Assembly (NCBI GenBank): GCA_036274155.1
Contig: DASUGH010000196.1
Span: 1-64,000, forward strand
Reading direction: 5' to 3'
From: Gp6-AA40 sp036274155
GTDB taxonomy: Bacteria; Acidobacteriota; Vicinamibacteria; Vicinamibacterales; UBA2999
DNA: 64,000 nt
The notes beneath the pieces are model-generated. The model did no database searches, was not told the origin of the DNA, and saw only the letters and a list, made by a program, of their open reading frames with translations. The translations under genes and the position numbers were made by a program. Shown here piece after piece: positions 7,367-16,076 of this stretch (position 1 is its first letter; every line of letters begins with the position of its first letter).

Positions 7367-10261
7367 CTAAAGATTCAGGCGCGCTGCGCCCTGGCGGACG
7401 AGATCGAGCTTCGACTTGACGCCAAGCTTCGCGTAGACGCTGGCGAGATGCGTTTCGACGGTTCGTTCGCTGATGGCCAGCTGACGGCCGATCTCGGCAG
7501 CCGTCAACCCTTGCACCGCCAGACGCGCCACCTGCCGCTCACGCCTGCTGAGAGCGCCGGCCCCGGCCGCGGATGAAGCCACGCGGCGCCCACGGTGGCC
7601 GAAGCGTCGCAGGAACGTTCTGGCTCGATCTCGACGCCACACGGCTCCGCATTCGTCGAAGATGGCGACGGCTTGCCGGACAGCCTCCATCGCCTCCGGC
7701 CGGTTGCCACCCACCTGCGATCGTCCAAGCGCCTCGAGTGCGCGAGCGCGAAAGGTGTGGCAGCCCGTTTGTCCGAGCCAGTTGATCGCGGAACGAGCCG
7801 ACCGTTCGGCGCCTGCAGCGTCCTCCGCTGCCAGCGCCGCCAGTGCCGATCCCAGTTCAGCAAGCCCGTGATACAGCGTGATATCCAGGCTCCCCGCAAT
7901 CGACCGGAGGCTGGTCGCGGCCGAAGCGGCGATCTCCGGATCGGCCTGGTCGGCCGCGATCTCGGCCAGATCGACGAGCGGCAGCGCGGCGTACGGACGG
8001 GCGCCCGTGCCGAGCGCGCGATCCGCTGTTTCGCGAAGCACCTCGCACGCCTGCCGCGGCCGTCCGGCGTACCACTCGAGGAGCCCCGCAACGTGGCCGG
8101 GCAGATGGCTGAAGAACAGCCAGTCGCGCGTGCCGAACGCGCCAAGAAGACTGGACTGGTACTGCCGCGCGCGCTCGACTTCTCCTGCTTCGACGCACGC
8201 GAGCGCGGCAAACACTACGCCCAATGCACGCCTCTTGCTCAGATCGTGCTGCCACGCCGCGTCGAACTCGCTCGCGCATGCCAGGGTCTGCCGAAAGTCG
8301 CCGGCGAACCAATGGACGACGCATTGCCATTCGGGAAGCAGGCTGTCTGGCCATCGGCGATAGGCGCGCTTGCCGAGCTCGATGTGTGCGATCGCCTCCT
8401 CGATTCGTCCTTGAGCCGCCAGGTCGATGGCATGACCCACGAGCCCGATTGTGAGCCGGTAATGCTTGCCATGTTCCTGCGCGATGGCGTTGCCACGCCG
8501 CCAGGCGGCCTCGGATTCCGCGAACCGGCCGCTCCAGCCGGTGGCGAATCCGAGCGCCTGTAACCCATGGATTAGAACGAACGGCTCGCCGAGACGCTCG
8601 GCGTCTGATGCAACTGACGCCGCTCCCGCAGCCATCCCGTTCGTATCGCCGCAAAGACCCTGCAGCCAGGCCAGCTCGTTGCGGACGAGCAGTGCGCTCG
8701 ACGCATCGCCGACCTGCTCGAACAGGTCCAGCGCCTGACGGCACTTGTCCTTCGCCTCATCCAGCTCGCCCGATCCCCAGCCCAGAAAGTTGGCGAGGTG
8801 GAATTTGACCGTCGCACGCGAGGCTGGATCCGGCAGCGGTTCGAGAATCCGCTCGATCGTTCGCATCGCCTCGATACCGAGAAGGGCGTGTGTATCGGCC
8901 CGATGGTCGACGACCCACTCGGCACGCCACGAGAGCGACTTCAGGACATCGAGCCAGCGAAGGTCGTCTCGCGGAATGATCGAGACCAGGGCGCTGAGAA
9001 TCGTGAGCGCCTCACGGAACGCCTCGCGCGCTTCGCACTGAGACACCGCGTCACAGAGCGCGCGAATCGCCTCGTCATCGCCGGTTGCAGCCGAACGTGC
9101 GAAGTGAGGGGCCGCCTCGCCAAGGCGTCCGAGCGTCAGCAGGGCGCGCCCGATCTGGCGATGAACGAGACGCCGGCGCGCCGCGCCGATCTGCTGGTAA
9201 ATGGCCTCCTGAATCAACGGATGCGCGATCGTGTAGCTGATCTCCTGACCGCGTACGTCTTCCACGACGAAGCGCGACTCGACGAGGCGACTCATGATGC
9301 GTGCGACCCGTTCGGCCTCCAGCCCGCTGATGTCGATCACCTCACGAAGCTCGAGGCGTCGTCCTAGCGTCGCCAATGACTCGAGCATGCCGATCGCAGG
9401 CTCGTCGAGCTTCCTGGCGTCGTTGACGACGCGTTCGGAGAGGGTTTCGGGGATGGATCGAAGCGAGGGCGATGAGAGATCCGCGTCCTCGTCGAGCAGC
9501 GCCTGCAGGAGCCCGAGAGCAAACAGTGGATTACCGCCGCCGCGCGCCGCGAGCCACTTGACGAGCGCCGGCGAAGGCGCACGGTGAAGCACGGCGGCGA
9601 CGAGGCTGGCGAGCGATCTGGTATCGAGCGCATGCAGCTCGAGCCGGCTCAGTACGCCATCCTGGTCAAGGCGCCGGATCGTCTCCACGGCCGCGCGATT
9701 CTCTGCAAGCTCGAATCGTCTCGCGACGGCAAGGACCAGCAGACGGGCGCGTGACAGATCCCGCGCGAGGTAGGCGAGCGCTTCCCAGGACGACGGGTCC
9801 GCATCGTGCGCGTCGTCGATCACGACGACGACGGGAGTGCGCTTCGCGAGGTTGTCGAGGAGAACACTCAGTCCGCTGAGCAGGCGCGACCAGGACGGTT
9901 GCAGCTCCGCCGCTGCACCGCGGTCGGTGGCGACGCTGCCGAGCAGGATCGCCAGGTCGCCGATGGAGCCGCCGCACAGGGCCGCGACATCGGGTGACGG
10001 AAGCGCTCGGAGATGCCGATCGAGCGCCTCAGACCACACGCCAAACGATGACGTGGTTCCGAACGGGTAGCCGCGGGCGAACAGACCCGCGGCCTGGTTA
10101 TCCGTCCTCGCGAGGAACTCGCGCGCAAGCCGCGTTTTGCCCAGCCCGGGATCCCCGGTGAGCACCACGGCTCTGAACTCTCCGGCGGCGGCCCGACGAT
10201 ACTCGTCCTCCAACCTGCCGATTTCGGTTGCCCGGCCGACCAGTCGTGCCGGAGAGAGCAC
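7367..10261 (-). CDS. Large LuxR-family transcriptional regulator with AAA-type ATPase domain
   Basis: The 964-residue protein is organised like MalT/LAL regulators. An N-terminal STAND/AAA ATPase has Walker A GDPGLGKT (36-43) and Walker B VVVVIDDAHDAD. A long helical, TPR-like middle (about 380-870) probably senses a ligand. A C-terminal LuxR helix-turn-helix (about 900-960) contains LSRRERQVARLAVQGLTAAE and ISERTVETHLASVYAKLGV. Such proteins activate genes after binding ATP and an inducer. The GTG start is six bases after a -10-like GATAAT, suggesting a leaderless mRNA. Its target is not evident; the cupin gene just downstream, with a palindrome in its promoter, is a candidate. Confidence 0.93.
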   Translation of the reverse strand: MLSPARLVGRATEIGRLEDEYRRAAAGEFRAVVLTGDPGLGKTRLAREFLARTDNQAAGLFARGYPFGTTSSFGVWSEALDRHLRALPSPDVAALCGGSIGDLAILLGSVATDRGAAAELQPSWSRLLSGLSVLLDNLAKRTPVVVVIDDAHDADPSSWEALAYLARDLSRARLLVLAVARRFELAENRAAVETIRRLDQDGVLSRLELHALDTRSLASLVAAVLHRAPSPALVKWLAARGGGNPLFALGLLQALLDEDADLSSPSLRSIPETLSERVVNDARKLDEPAIGMLESLATLGRRLELREVIDISGLEAERVARIMSRLVESRFVVEDVRGQEISYTIAHPLIQEAIYQQIGAARRRLVHRQIGRALLTLGRLGEAAPHFARSAATGDDEAIRALCDAVSQCEAREAFREALTILSALVSIIPRDDLRWLDVLKSLSWRAEWVVDHRADTHALLGIEAMRTIERILEPLPDPASRATVKFHLANFLGWGSGELDEAKDKCRQALDLFEQVGDASSALLVRNELAWLQGLCGDTNGMAAGAASVASDAERLGEPFVLIHGLQALGFATGWSGRFAESEAAWRRGNAIAQEHGKHYRLTIGLVGHAIDLAAQGRIEEAIAHIELGKRAYRRWPDSLLPEWQCVVHWFAGDFRQTLACASEFDAAWQHDLSKRRALGVVFAALACVEAGEVERARQYQSSLLGAFGTRDWLFFSHLPGHVAGLLEWYAGRPRQACEVLRETADRALGTGARPYAALPLVDLAEIAADQADPEIAASAATSLRSIAGSLDITLYHGLAELGSALAALAAEDAAGAERSARSAINWLGQTGCHTFRARALEALGRSQVGGNRPEAMEAVRQAVAIFDECGAVWRRDRARTFLRRFGHRGRRVASSAAGAGALSRRERQVARLAVQGLTAAEIGRQLAISERTVETHLASVYAKLGVKSKLDLVRQGAARLNL

Positions 10262-10273
10262 GGGCCTATTATC
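10262..10273 (-). promoter_or_regulatory. Leaderless-type promoter of the LuxR-family gene
   Basis: On the minus strand GATAAT (10273-10268) is followed by six bases and then the GTG start codon. Spacing and layout match the promoters before 5741, 60791 and 61821. Confidence 0.45.
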
Positions 10274-10340
10274 AGCCGAGCTTGGTGCCGGCGCTCCGCG
10301 GAAAATCTCGCAGCAGCCGGCGAGTGCCTGCAGGATGGGA

Positions 10341-10720
10341 TCAGGCGTGACGAATTGCGCACCAGGTCAGCGGATCGATCGTGGGCGGGCAATTCGCGGC
10401 GCGAGCGATCACAGGATCGAACCCGCGTCGGATGTCGTCAGCGGTCGTACGCACGACGATGTCCGGATTGACGCTGCTGAAGTCGGTCACGTTGCCGTTC
10501 GCGCGAATCGACGTCGCCGTCGCAATGTTCACCGGCAGCCGCGAGCGCGGCAACATGAACGGCAGCGCGTTCCCGAAGGGGTCCGGCTGCCCGCCCGTCT
10601 CTTCGCCCACGATGGTCGCGAGGCCGTACGTCTTCACGGCCTCGGCGAGCTCGCTCGCAGCCGAAAAGGTATACGAACCGGTGAGCACGCACACCGGTCC
10701 CGCGAAGAACGGCTCGGCGC
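10341..10720 (-). pseudogene. C-terminal remnant of an S41-family peptidase
   Basis: The last 125 codons before the stop at 10341 read as the C-terminal half of an S41 (C-terminal-processing/tricorn-like) protease: FFAGPVCVLTG, the nucleophile region YTFSAASELAEAVKTYG, then IVGEETGGQPDPFG and VNPDIVVRTTADDI. There is no matching N-terminal part. The same frame stays open for a further 1.2 kb but that is antisense to the sdhC gene and carries no S41 features. No start codon with a ribosome site is present. It is therefore a truncated relic. Confidence 0.7.
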
Positions 10721-10798
10721 GGGCGGGCGTTCGACCTGGCGTACATCCGGCGGTGACAGCGAGCGGTGGAAGCTCGTGGCGGGCCGGACGACTTGATG

Positions 10799-10985
10799 TC
10801 ATCCCGCATCCACGATCAATGCGAAAGCCGCCGGACAGGCGGCGCCGTGTCCGTCGGAAGGGGAGAGCAGCGCCGCACCGAGGACGCACAGGGCCAGGTT
10901 GGTCATGCCATATCCGAATGGATTCAGTTGCCAGAACGCATGATCGATCGTGAAGGTCGCGATGAAGGACCGGGCAGTAGATCGG
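10799..10985 (-). pseudogene. Possible relic of a TMTC-like membrane/TPR protein
   Basis: Read on the minus strand, one frame gives SFIATFTIDHAFWQLNPFGY followed by GMTNLALCVLGAALL and then a stop. This resembles the loop of TMTC-like or GT39-related membrane proteins, which often have a YALWGLNPFGYHL-type motif. No start or further membrane segments remain, and the frames on either side are closed. The remaining bases between this and sdhC (to 11192) hold nothing recognisable apart from the sdhC ribosome site. Confidence 0.35.
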
Positions 10986-11192
10986 GGAGGTCGATGACGA
11001 GGACGATCGCGATGAGCGCCCCGACGTCCGACGGGTCAAGGGTGTCGATACGCGGATTGGATGATCGCGATGCGCACCTGGGCCTTGCTTTCTCGTTGGT
11101 CCGCCGACTAACGTATGAGGGTTGAGCCTGAACTCGCGAGCCGCAAGGTGATCACGCTGCGTATCAGGTGACCATCCCTCGGAGGGAGCTGA

Positions 11193-11999
11193 ATGGAAGT
11201 CGTTCCGGTCAAGATCGTGCCGCGCGGGTTCGGCGAGACCGAGCGGCGCGACACGTGGTGGTGGGATCCGGTGCTCGTCGTCGCGGTGCTCGGCGGCTTC
11301 ATCGTCTACGCCACGTGGGCGGCCTTTCAGAACGCGCATTACGAGTACGGCCCCTATTTGTCGCCGTTCTACTCGCCGGTGCTCTGGGGCGATTCGGCGC
11401 ATGCCTGGCTGGGACCGAAGCCGGCGTGGTGGCCGGCGCTGCTGCCGTTCTCGCCGGCGCTCATCATCCTGCCCTTCCCCGGGCTGTTCCGCTTCACCTG
11501 CTACTACTATCGCGGCGCGTACTACAAAGGCTTCTGGGCCGATCCGCCCTCGTGCGCGGTGGGTGAGCCGCGCGGCACGAGTTACTGGGGCGAACGCTGG
11601 TTTCCGCTGGTGCTGCAGAACGTCCATCGCTACTTCGCCTACATCGCGGTGCTCTTCCTGGTGGTTCTGAGCTACGACGTGTGGCTCGCGCTGTGGTTCA
11701 CGAACCCGGCGACCGGCGGCAAGGAGTTCGGTATCGGCGTCGGCACGCTCGTCCTGGCCGTCAACGTCGTGCTCCTGAGCAGCTACACCCTCGGCTGCCA
11801 CTCGATCCGGCATATCGCGGGAGGGGTCAAGGACGAGGTCTCGAAGGCCCCCATGCGTCTGGCCTGCTACAACTGCTCGAGCGCGCTCAACCACCGTCAC
11901 CAGCTGTTCGCGTGGTGCAGCCTGTTCTCGGTGGCGTTCGCCGACATCTACGTTCGCCTGTGCTCCATGGGGATCCTCCACGACGTGAGGATCATCTGA
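11193..11999 (+). CDS. sdhC: Succinate dehydrogenase membrane subunit, mycobacterial Sdh1 type
   Basis: The 268-residue protein has about five hydrophobic segments (near 25-45, 80-100, 140-170, 183-202, 235-258). It anchors the SdhA/SdhB pair encoded just downstream and would reduce quinone. Its size and its position before sdhA and sdhB match the membrane subunit of the Sdh1 complex of mycobacteria, for which a membrane-embedded Rieske-type [2Fe-2S] centre has been described (from memory). Candidate ligands are present: Cys202, His203 and His207 in GCHSIRHIAGG, and Cys225, Cys228, His234 and His236 in CYNCSSALNHRH. A strong GGAGGGAG precedes the ATG. Its stop overlaps the sdhA start. Confidence 0.83.
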   Translation: MEVVPVKIVPRGFGETERRDTWWWDPVLVVAVLGGFIVYATWAAFQNAHYEYGPYLSPFYSPVLWGDSAHAWLGPKPAWWPALLPFSPALIILPFPGLFRFTCYYYRGAYYKGFWADPPSCAVGEPRGTSYWGERWFPLVLQNVHRYFAYIAVLFLVVLSYDVWLALWFTNPATGGKEFGIGVGTLVLAVNVVLLSSYTLGCHSIRHIAGGVKDEVSKAPMRLACYNCSSALNHRHQLFAWCSLFSVAFADIYVRLCSMGILHDVRII

Positions 12000-13816
12000 T
12001 GGCTGTGACCTCCACGTTCCAGTACGACGTTCTCATCATCGGCGCCGGCGGCGCCGGGCTGCGCGCCGCCATCGAGGCCGCCGACGCCGGCGTGTCCGTC
12101 GGCCTGATCTGCAAGTCGCTGCTCGGCAAGGCGCATACGGTAATGGCCGAGGGCGGCATGGCCGCGGCGATGGGCAACAACGACGATCGCGACAACTGGA
12201 AGGTGCACTTCGCCGACACGATGCGCGGCGGCCAGTACGTCAACAACTGGCGGATGGCCGAGCTGCACGCGAAGGAAGCGCCCGACCGGGTCCGCGAGCT
12301 CGAGGGCTGGGGCGCGGTGTTCGATCGGACGCCCGACGGCCGGATCAACCAGCGCAACTTCGGCGGCCATCGTTATCCGCGCCTGGCGCACGTCGGCGAT
12401 CGCACCGGTCTCGAGCTGATCCGGACGCTGCAGGATCACGCCGTCTACAAGGGCATGACCGTGCACATGGAGCACACGGTCATCGAGCTCCTGCTCGACG
12501 GCTCCCGGGTGACCGGGTGTGTCGCGTACGACCGCGAACGTGGACGGTTTTACGTCTTCGCGGCCAAGGCGGTCGTCCTCGCCACCGGCGGCATCGGACG
12601 GGCCTTCAAGATCACCAGCAACAGCTGGGAGGGCACCGGCGACGGCCATGCGCTCGCCTACCGCGCCGGCGCCGAGCTGATCGACATGGAGTTCATCCAG
12701 TTCCATCCCACGGGGATGGTCTGGCCGCCGAGCGTGCGCGGCATCCTCGTGACCGAAGGCGTGCGCGGCGAGGGCGGTGTCCTCAAGAACAGCGAGGGAC
12801 GCCGCTTCATGTTCGACGACATCCCCGACAACTACAAGCCGCAGACGGCGTCGGACCCCGACGAAGGCTGGCGCTATACGCAAGGCGACAAGAGCGCCCG
12901 CCGGCCTCCGGAGCTGCTCACGCGCGATCACGTGGCACGGTGCATCAACCGCGAGGTCAAGGCCGGGCGCGGGTCGCCGCACGGCGGGGTCTTCCTCGAC
13001 ATCGCCTGGATCAGGGAGAAGCGCTCGGATGCCGAGGAGCACATCCGCCGGAAGCTGCCGAGCATGTATCACCAGTTCAAGGAGCTCGCGGACCTCGACA
13101 TCACGAAGGAGGCGATGGAAGTGGGACCGACGACCCACTACGTGATGGGCGGCATCCGCGTCGACGCCGACACGCAGATGTCGAGCATTGCCGGGCTGTT
13201 TGCCGCCGGCGAGTGCGCGGCCGGCATCAACGGCGCCAATCGTCTGGGCGGCAACTCGCTGTCTGACCTGATCGTCTTCGGCAAGCGCGCCGGCGAGTAC
13301 GCCGCGCAGTTCGCGCGCCAGCACCAGGCGGCACGCGTGGACGAGGGTGCGGTCGACCGTGCCGTGCGTGCGGCGCTGGCGCCATTCGAACGCGGCGACG
13401 GCGGCGAGAATCCGTACAAGGTGCAGGCCGATCTGCAGGACTCGATGCAGAGCCTGGTCGGAATCGTGCGGACCGAATCCGAGATGCGGCAGGCGTTCAC
13501 CGTCATCCAGTCGCTGAAGGAGCGCGCGTCCCGCGTCGGTGTCTCCGGCGCCCGCGAGTACCATGCCGGCTGGCACACGGCGCTCGATCTGCGGAACCTG
13601 CTCACGGTCGCCGAGTGCGTGACCGTATCGGCAATCGAGCGCAAGGAAAGCCGCGGTGGACACTTCCGCGAGGACTACCCGGACAAGGTGGCGGAGTTCG
13701 GCACGGTGAATGTCACCGTGAAGCAGGGAGCGCGCGGCGAGGTGCAGGTGTCACGGATTCCGCTGCCGCCGATGCCGGAGCATCTGAAACAGGTGATCGA
13801 GGAGCAGAAGAACTGA
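11999..13816 (+). CDS. sdhA: Succinate dehydrogenase flavoprotein subunit
   Basis: SdhA oxidises succinate to fumarate with a covalently bound FAD. The 605-residue protein has the FAD-binding GAGGAGLRAA (15-24), the AHTVMAEGGM segment with the FAD-linking histidine (His46), the substrate-site IQFHPTGM, EGVRGEGG, and the late GGIRVDADT and NRLGGNSLSDLIVFGKRAG motifs. The ATG at 11999 overlaps the sdhC stop (TGATG), fixing the start and indicating coupling. Reversal to fumarate reduction cannot be excluded from sequence. Confidence 0.94.
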   Translation: MAVTSTFQYDVLIIGAGGAGLRAAIEAADAGVSVGLICKSLLGKAHTVMAEGGMAAAMGNNDDRDNWKVHFADTMRGGQYVNNWRMAELHAKEAPDRVRELEGWGAVFDRTPDGRINQRNFGGHRYPRLAHVGDRTGLELIRTLQDHAVYKGMTVHMEHTVIELLLDGSRVTGCVAYDRERGRFYVFAAKAVVLATGGIGRAFKITSNSWEGTGDGHALAYRAGAELIDMEFIQFHPTGMVWPPSVRGILVTEGVRGEGGVLKNSEGRRFMFDDIPDNYKPQTASDPDEGWRYTQGDKSARRPPELLTRDHVARCINREVKAGRGSPHGGVFLDIAWIREKRSDAEEHIRRKLPSMYHQFKELADLDITKEAMEVGPTTHYVMGGIRVDADTQMSSIAGLFAAGECAAGINGANRLGGNSLSDLIVFGKRAGEYAAQFARQHQAARVDEGAVDRAVRAALAPFERGDGGENPYKVQADLQDSMQSLVGIVRTESEMRQAFTVIQSLKERASRVGVSGAREYHAGWHTALDLRNLLTVAECVTVSAIERKESRGGHFREDYPDKVAEFGTVNVTVKQGARGEVQVSRIPLPPMPEHLKQVIEEQKN

Positions 13817-13838
13817 CGCGCTCAGTTCAGGGAGCAGC

Positions 13839-14579
13839 ATGTCATCCGCGACATTCAAAATCTGGCGTACCCACGCTGACGGCGGCGGCACCTTCCAGAC
13901 GTTCCAGAGCGAGATCTCCGACGGCATGGTGGTGCTCGACGTCGTCCACCGCATCCAGGCCGAGCAGGCGCCGGACCTGGCGGTGAGGTGGAACTGCAAG
14001 GCCGGGAAGTGCGGCTCGTGCTCGGCCGAGATCAACGGCAAGCCGCGGCTGATGTGCATGACGCGGTTGAGCCAGCTCAACCTCTACGAGCCGGTCACCG
14101 TCGAGCCGATGCGGACGTTTCCGCCGATCAAGGATCTCGTCACCGACGTGTCGTGGAACTTCCGCGTCAAAACAGGGATCACGCGCTTCAAGCCGCGGCC
14201 GGCCGATGCCGCCGACGGAACCTGGCGAATGGCGCAGCGCGACATCGATCGCGTCCAGGAGTTCAGGAAGTGCATCGAGTGCTTCCTGTGTCAGGACGTC
14301 TGCCACGTGCTGCGCGATCACAACAAGCACGAGGAGTTCATCGGCCCGCGCTTCTTCGTCTACGCCGCCAATCTGGAGATGAATCCGATCGACACCGAGG
14401 ATCGGGTACCCGCGCTCCGGAAGGAGCACGGCATCGGCTACTGCAACATCACCAAGTGCTGCACCAAGGTGTGCCCCGAGCACATCCACATCACCGACAA
14501 CGCGATCATCCCGCTCAAGGAGCGCGTCGTGGACCGGTTCTACGATCCGATCACGCGGCTGCTCAGGATGTTCAAATAG
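13839..14579 (+). CDS. sdhB: Succinate dehydrogenase iron-sulfur subunit
   Basis: The 246-residue protein passes electrons from FAD to the membrane subunit. A [2Fe-2S] ferredoxin-like domain has CKAGKCGSCSAEINGKPRLMC (Cys residues near 51-71). The C-terminal domain has CIECFLCQDVCHVL and CCTKVCPEHIHI for the [4Fe-4S] and [3Fe-4S] centres. It is 22 bases downstream of sdhA with a GGGAGCA ribosome site. It is the last gene of the sdh operon, and a strong hairpin lies just after it. Confidence 0.94.
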   Translation: MSSATFKIWRTHADGGGTFQTFQSEISDGMVVLDVVHRIQAEQAPDLAVRWNCKAGKCGSCSAEINGKPRLMCMTRLSQLNLYEPVTVEPMRTFPPIKDLVTDVSWNFRVKTGITRFKPRPADAADGTWRMAQRDIDRVQEFRKCIECFLCQDVCHVLRDHNKHEEFIGPRFFVYAANLEMNPIDTEDRVPALRKEHGIGYCNITKCCTKVCPEHIHITDNAIIPLKERVVDRFYDPITRLLRMFK

Positions 14580-14595
14580 ATCCGGCGAATGTTCC

Positions 14596-14634
14596 AGGTC
14601 CGCGAGCCGAATTGTGCGAACGGCTCGCGAACCT
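14596..14634. terminator. Bidirectional hairpin between convergent sdhB and DUF4142 genes
   Basis: AGGTCCGCGAGCCG (14596-14609) pairs with CGGCTCGCGAACCT (14621-14634) with one mismatch and an 11-base loop. It lies between two convergent stop codons, the expected place for a shared terminator. Confidence 0.65.
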
Positions 14635-14644
14635 GAAACCAGCG

Positions 14645-15463
14645 TTACCGATCCCCTCCGGGATTCCCTGGATTCGGCAACGGGTTCGTCGGCGCGTCGG
14701 GGCGGCCCGGGTCCGATGGCCGGCCGCCACCCGGATCAGGGCGGCCCGCGCCGCCGATGGGATCCGGACGTCCGGCGTCGACGCCGCCGCGATCGGTCGG
14801 CCCCGGCGGACGGGTGGTGTCACGTGTTCCCGACGTCCCCTTCACGTCGCGCTGGCTGTCGGAAATCTGCTGTGCGATGCGCAGGTGATCTTCAAGGGTC
14901 GGCAGCGTCTCGGAGGCGTACGCTTTCACTTCGCTGTCGGTCGCCGACTCCGCCACCTTCTTGTAGTTCGAAACGCCCTTCTTGTGGTTGTCGACCATCA
15001 TCTTCATGAACGTGCGATCGAAGTCCTCCGTCGAGGCCTTCGACAGCTTGTCCAGCGACTTCTTCCCCTTGCCCTCCACGGCTGTGGGCGTCGCGATGCT
15101 CTTCTGCGCCGCGATCGCGCTCAGTTTGGCGTTGGCTTTTCCATGGTCGTCGACCAGGCGCTGTGCGAACTGCTTGACCTCCGGGCTGGTCGCCTTCTGC
15201 GCCGCGAGGCGCGCGATCTCGACTTCAGCGAGGCCACCCTCCACCGCCTCTTTGATGAACTTTTCATCGGGACTGGCCTTTGGCGCCGGCGCGCGATCCG
15301 GCTGGCCGGCGGACGTCGGTATCCGCCCGGTGTCGCCGCCTCCGCCGGGTTGGCCGCCTCCCGCAGGAGGTCTCGGGACCTGGCTGCCCTGTGCGAATAC
15401 AGGAGCACCGGCCAGCATCAGCACGGCTGTCCCCGCCAGGACACATCTGAACTGCTTCCTCAT
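14645..15463 (-). CDS. Exported DUF4142 protein
   Basis: The 272-residue protein starts with a signal peptide (1-25, ending APVFAQG). The DUF4142 four-helix, ferritin-like domain covers about 65-205, with SPDEKFIKEAVEGGLAEVEI, FAQRLVDDHGKANAKL and MVDNHKKGVSNYKKVA. The C-terminal 65 residues are a Pro/Gly/Asp-rich tail with repeated GRPDP units. The ATG at 15463 has an AAGGAGC six bases upstream and matches the signal peptide; the open frame extends further upstream without sense. DUF4142 proteins are abundant in Acidobacteriota and have no settled function. Confidence 0.85.
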   Translation of the reverse strand: MRKQFRCVLAGTAVLMLAGAPVFAQGSQVPRPPAGGGQPGGGGDTGRIPTSAGQPDRAPAPKASPDEKFIKEAVEGGLAEVEIARLAAQKATSPEVKQFAQRLVDDHGKANAKLSAIAAQKSIATPTAVEGKGKKSLDKLSKASTEDFDRTFMKMMVDNHKKGVSNYKKVAESATDSEVKAYASETLPTLEDHLRIAQQISDSQRDVKGTSGTRDTTRPPGPTDRGGVDAGRPDPIGGAGRPDPGGGRPSDPGRPDAPTNPLPNPGNPGGDR

Positions 15464-15665
15464 GTTTAGCTCCTTCGCTCTCCTCGGATTCAGACATGCG
15501 CCAGGAGCAAGCGAGGTACCCATTCGACATCCCGCCGGTTTGTCGGTCGAGTCACGGCCGCCGGTCTGAAAGATTGTCCGGTGCTGACAGACACGATACA
15601 CAACGGTAAGAGGAAGCCCGGCTGTCGCAGCGTGCGTGCTACAGTTCAGCACCCCTCACTCACTC

Positions 15666-15919
15666 ATGACGAGTGTCGCGCCTTCGACGTGCACGAATTG
15701 CGGAGCTCCGCTCCACGGACCGTTCTGCCACTCGTGCGGGCAGAAGGCCGCTTCGGCGCATCTCGGTTTTCACGAGGTCCTGCACGAGGTCACGCACGAG
15801 TTCGCACACGGTTCGCACACGAGTTCGCACACGTCGAAGTCATCGCCATGCTGTATTTCGTGCTGATGCTGGCGTCGACCGCGGCGCTCGTGATGGTGGC
15901 GATCAGCGTCGGCGCCTGA
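15666..15919 (+). pseudogene. Truncated DUF3667-like zinc-ribbon gene
   Basis: From ATG 15666 the frame reads CTNCGAPLHGPFCHSCGQK and then FHEVLHEVTHEFAHG, the zinc ribbon and first helix that open DUF3667 membrane proteins. The frame then runs into short repeats of GTTCGCACACG and stops at 15866 without any membrane segment. In another frame, ATG 15848 to the stop at 15919 encodes a 23-residue hydrophobic peptide (MLYFVLMLASTAALVMVAIS...) that could be a small membrane protein or the remains of the same gene. The rest of 15464-16076 holds the promoter region of the DUF4142 gene and two palindromes. Confidence 0.45.
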
Positions 15920-15990
15920 GCCGCCGGTTCGCCGGTGCAGCGAAGGACAACGAAGACGATCGAACCGGGCATCCGCTATGCTGTAAGGAC

Positions 15991-16045
15991 GTCCGGCTCG
16001 AGCCGGACACTACGCACTACGGAAAGGTCCGCCTCGAGCCGGACC
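15991..16045. repeat. Two CTNNAG-core palindromes with related arms
   Basis: GTCCGGCT-CG-AGCCGGAC (15991-16008) is perfect. GGTCCGCCT-CG-AGCCGGACC (16026-16045) has one mismatch. They lie just before the gene that starts at 16077. Confidence 0.75.
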
Positions 16046-16076
16046 CTGCGAGTGAGTGGGGAAGGTTCCACTGAGC

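Noticed and set aside
10720..11981. Upstream extension of the S41 remnant as a long minus-strand gene
   Set aside because: This part is antisense to sdhC, which has clear family features and an operon context, so the long frame is not a gene.
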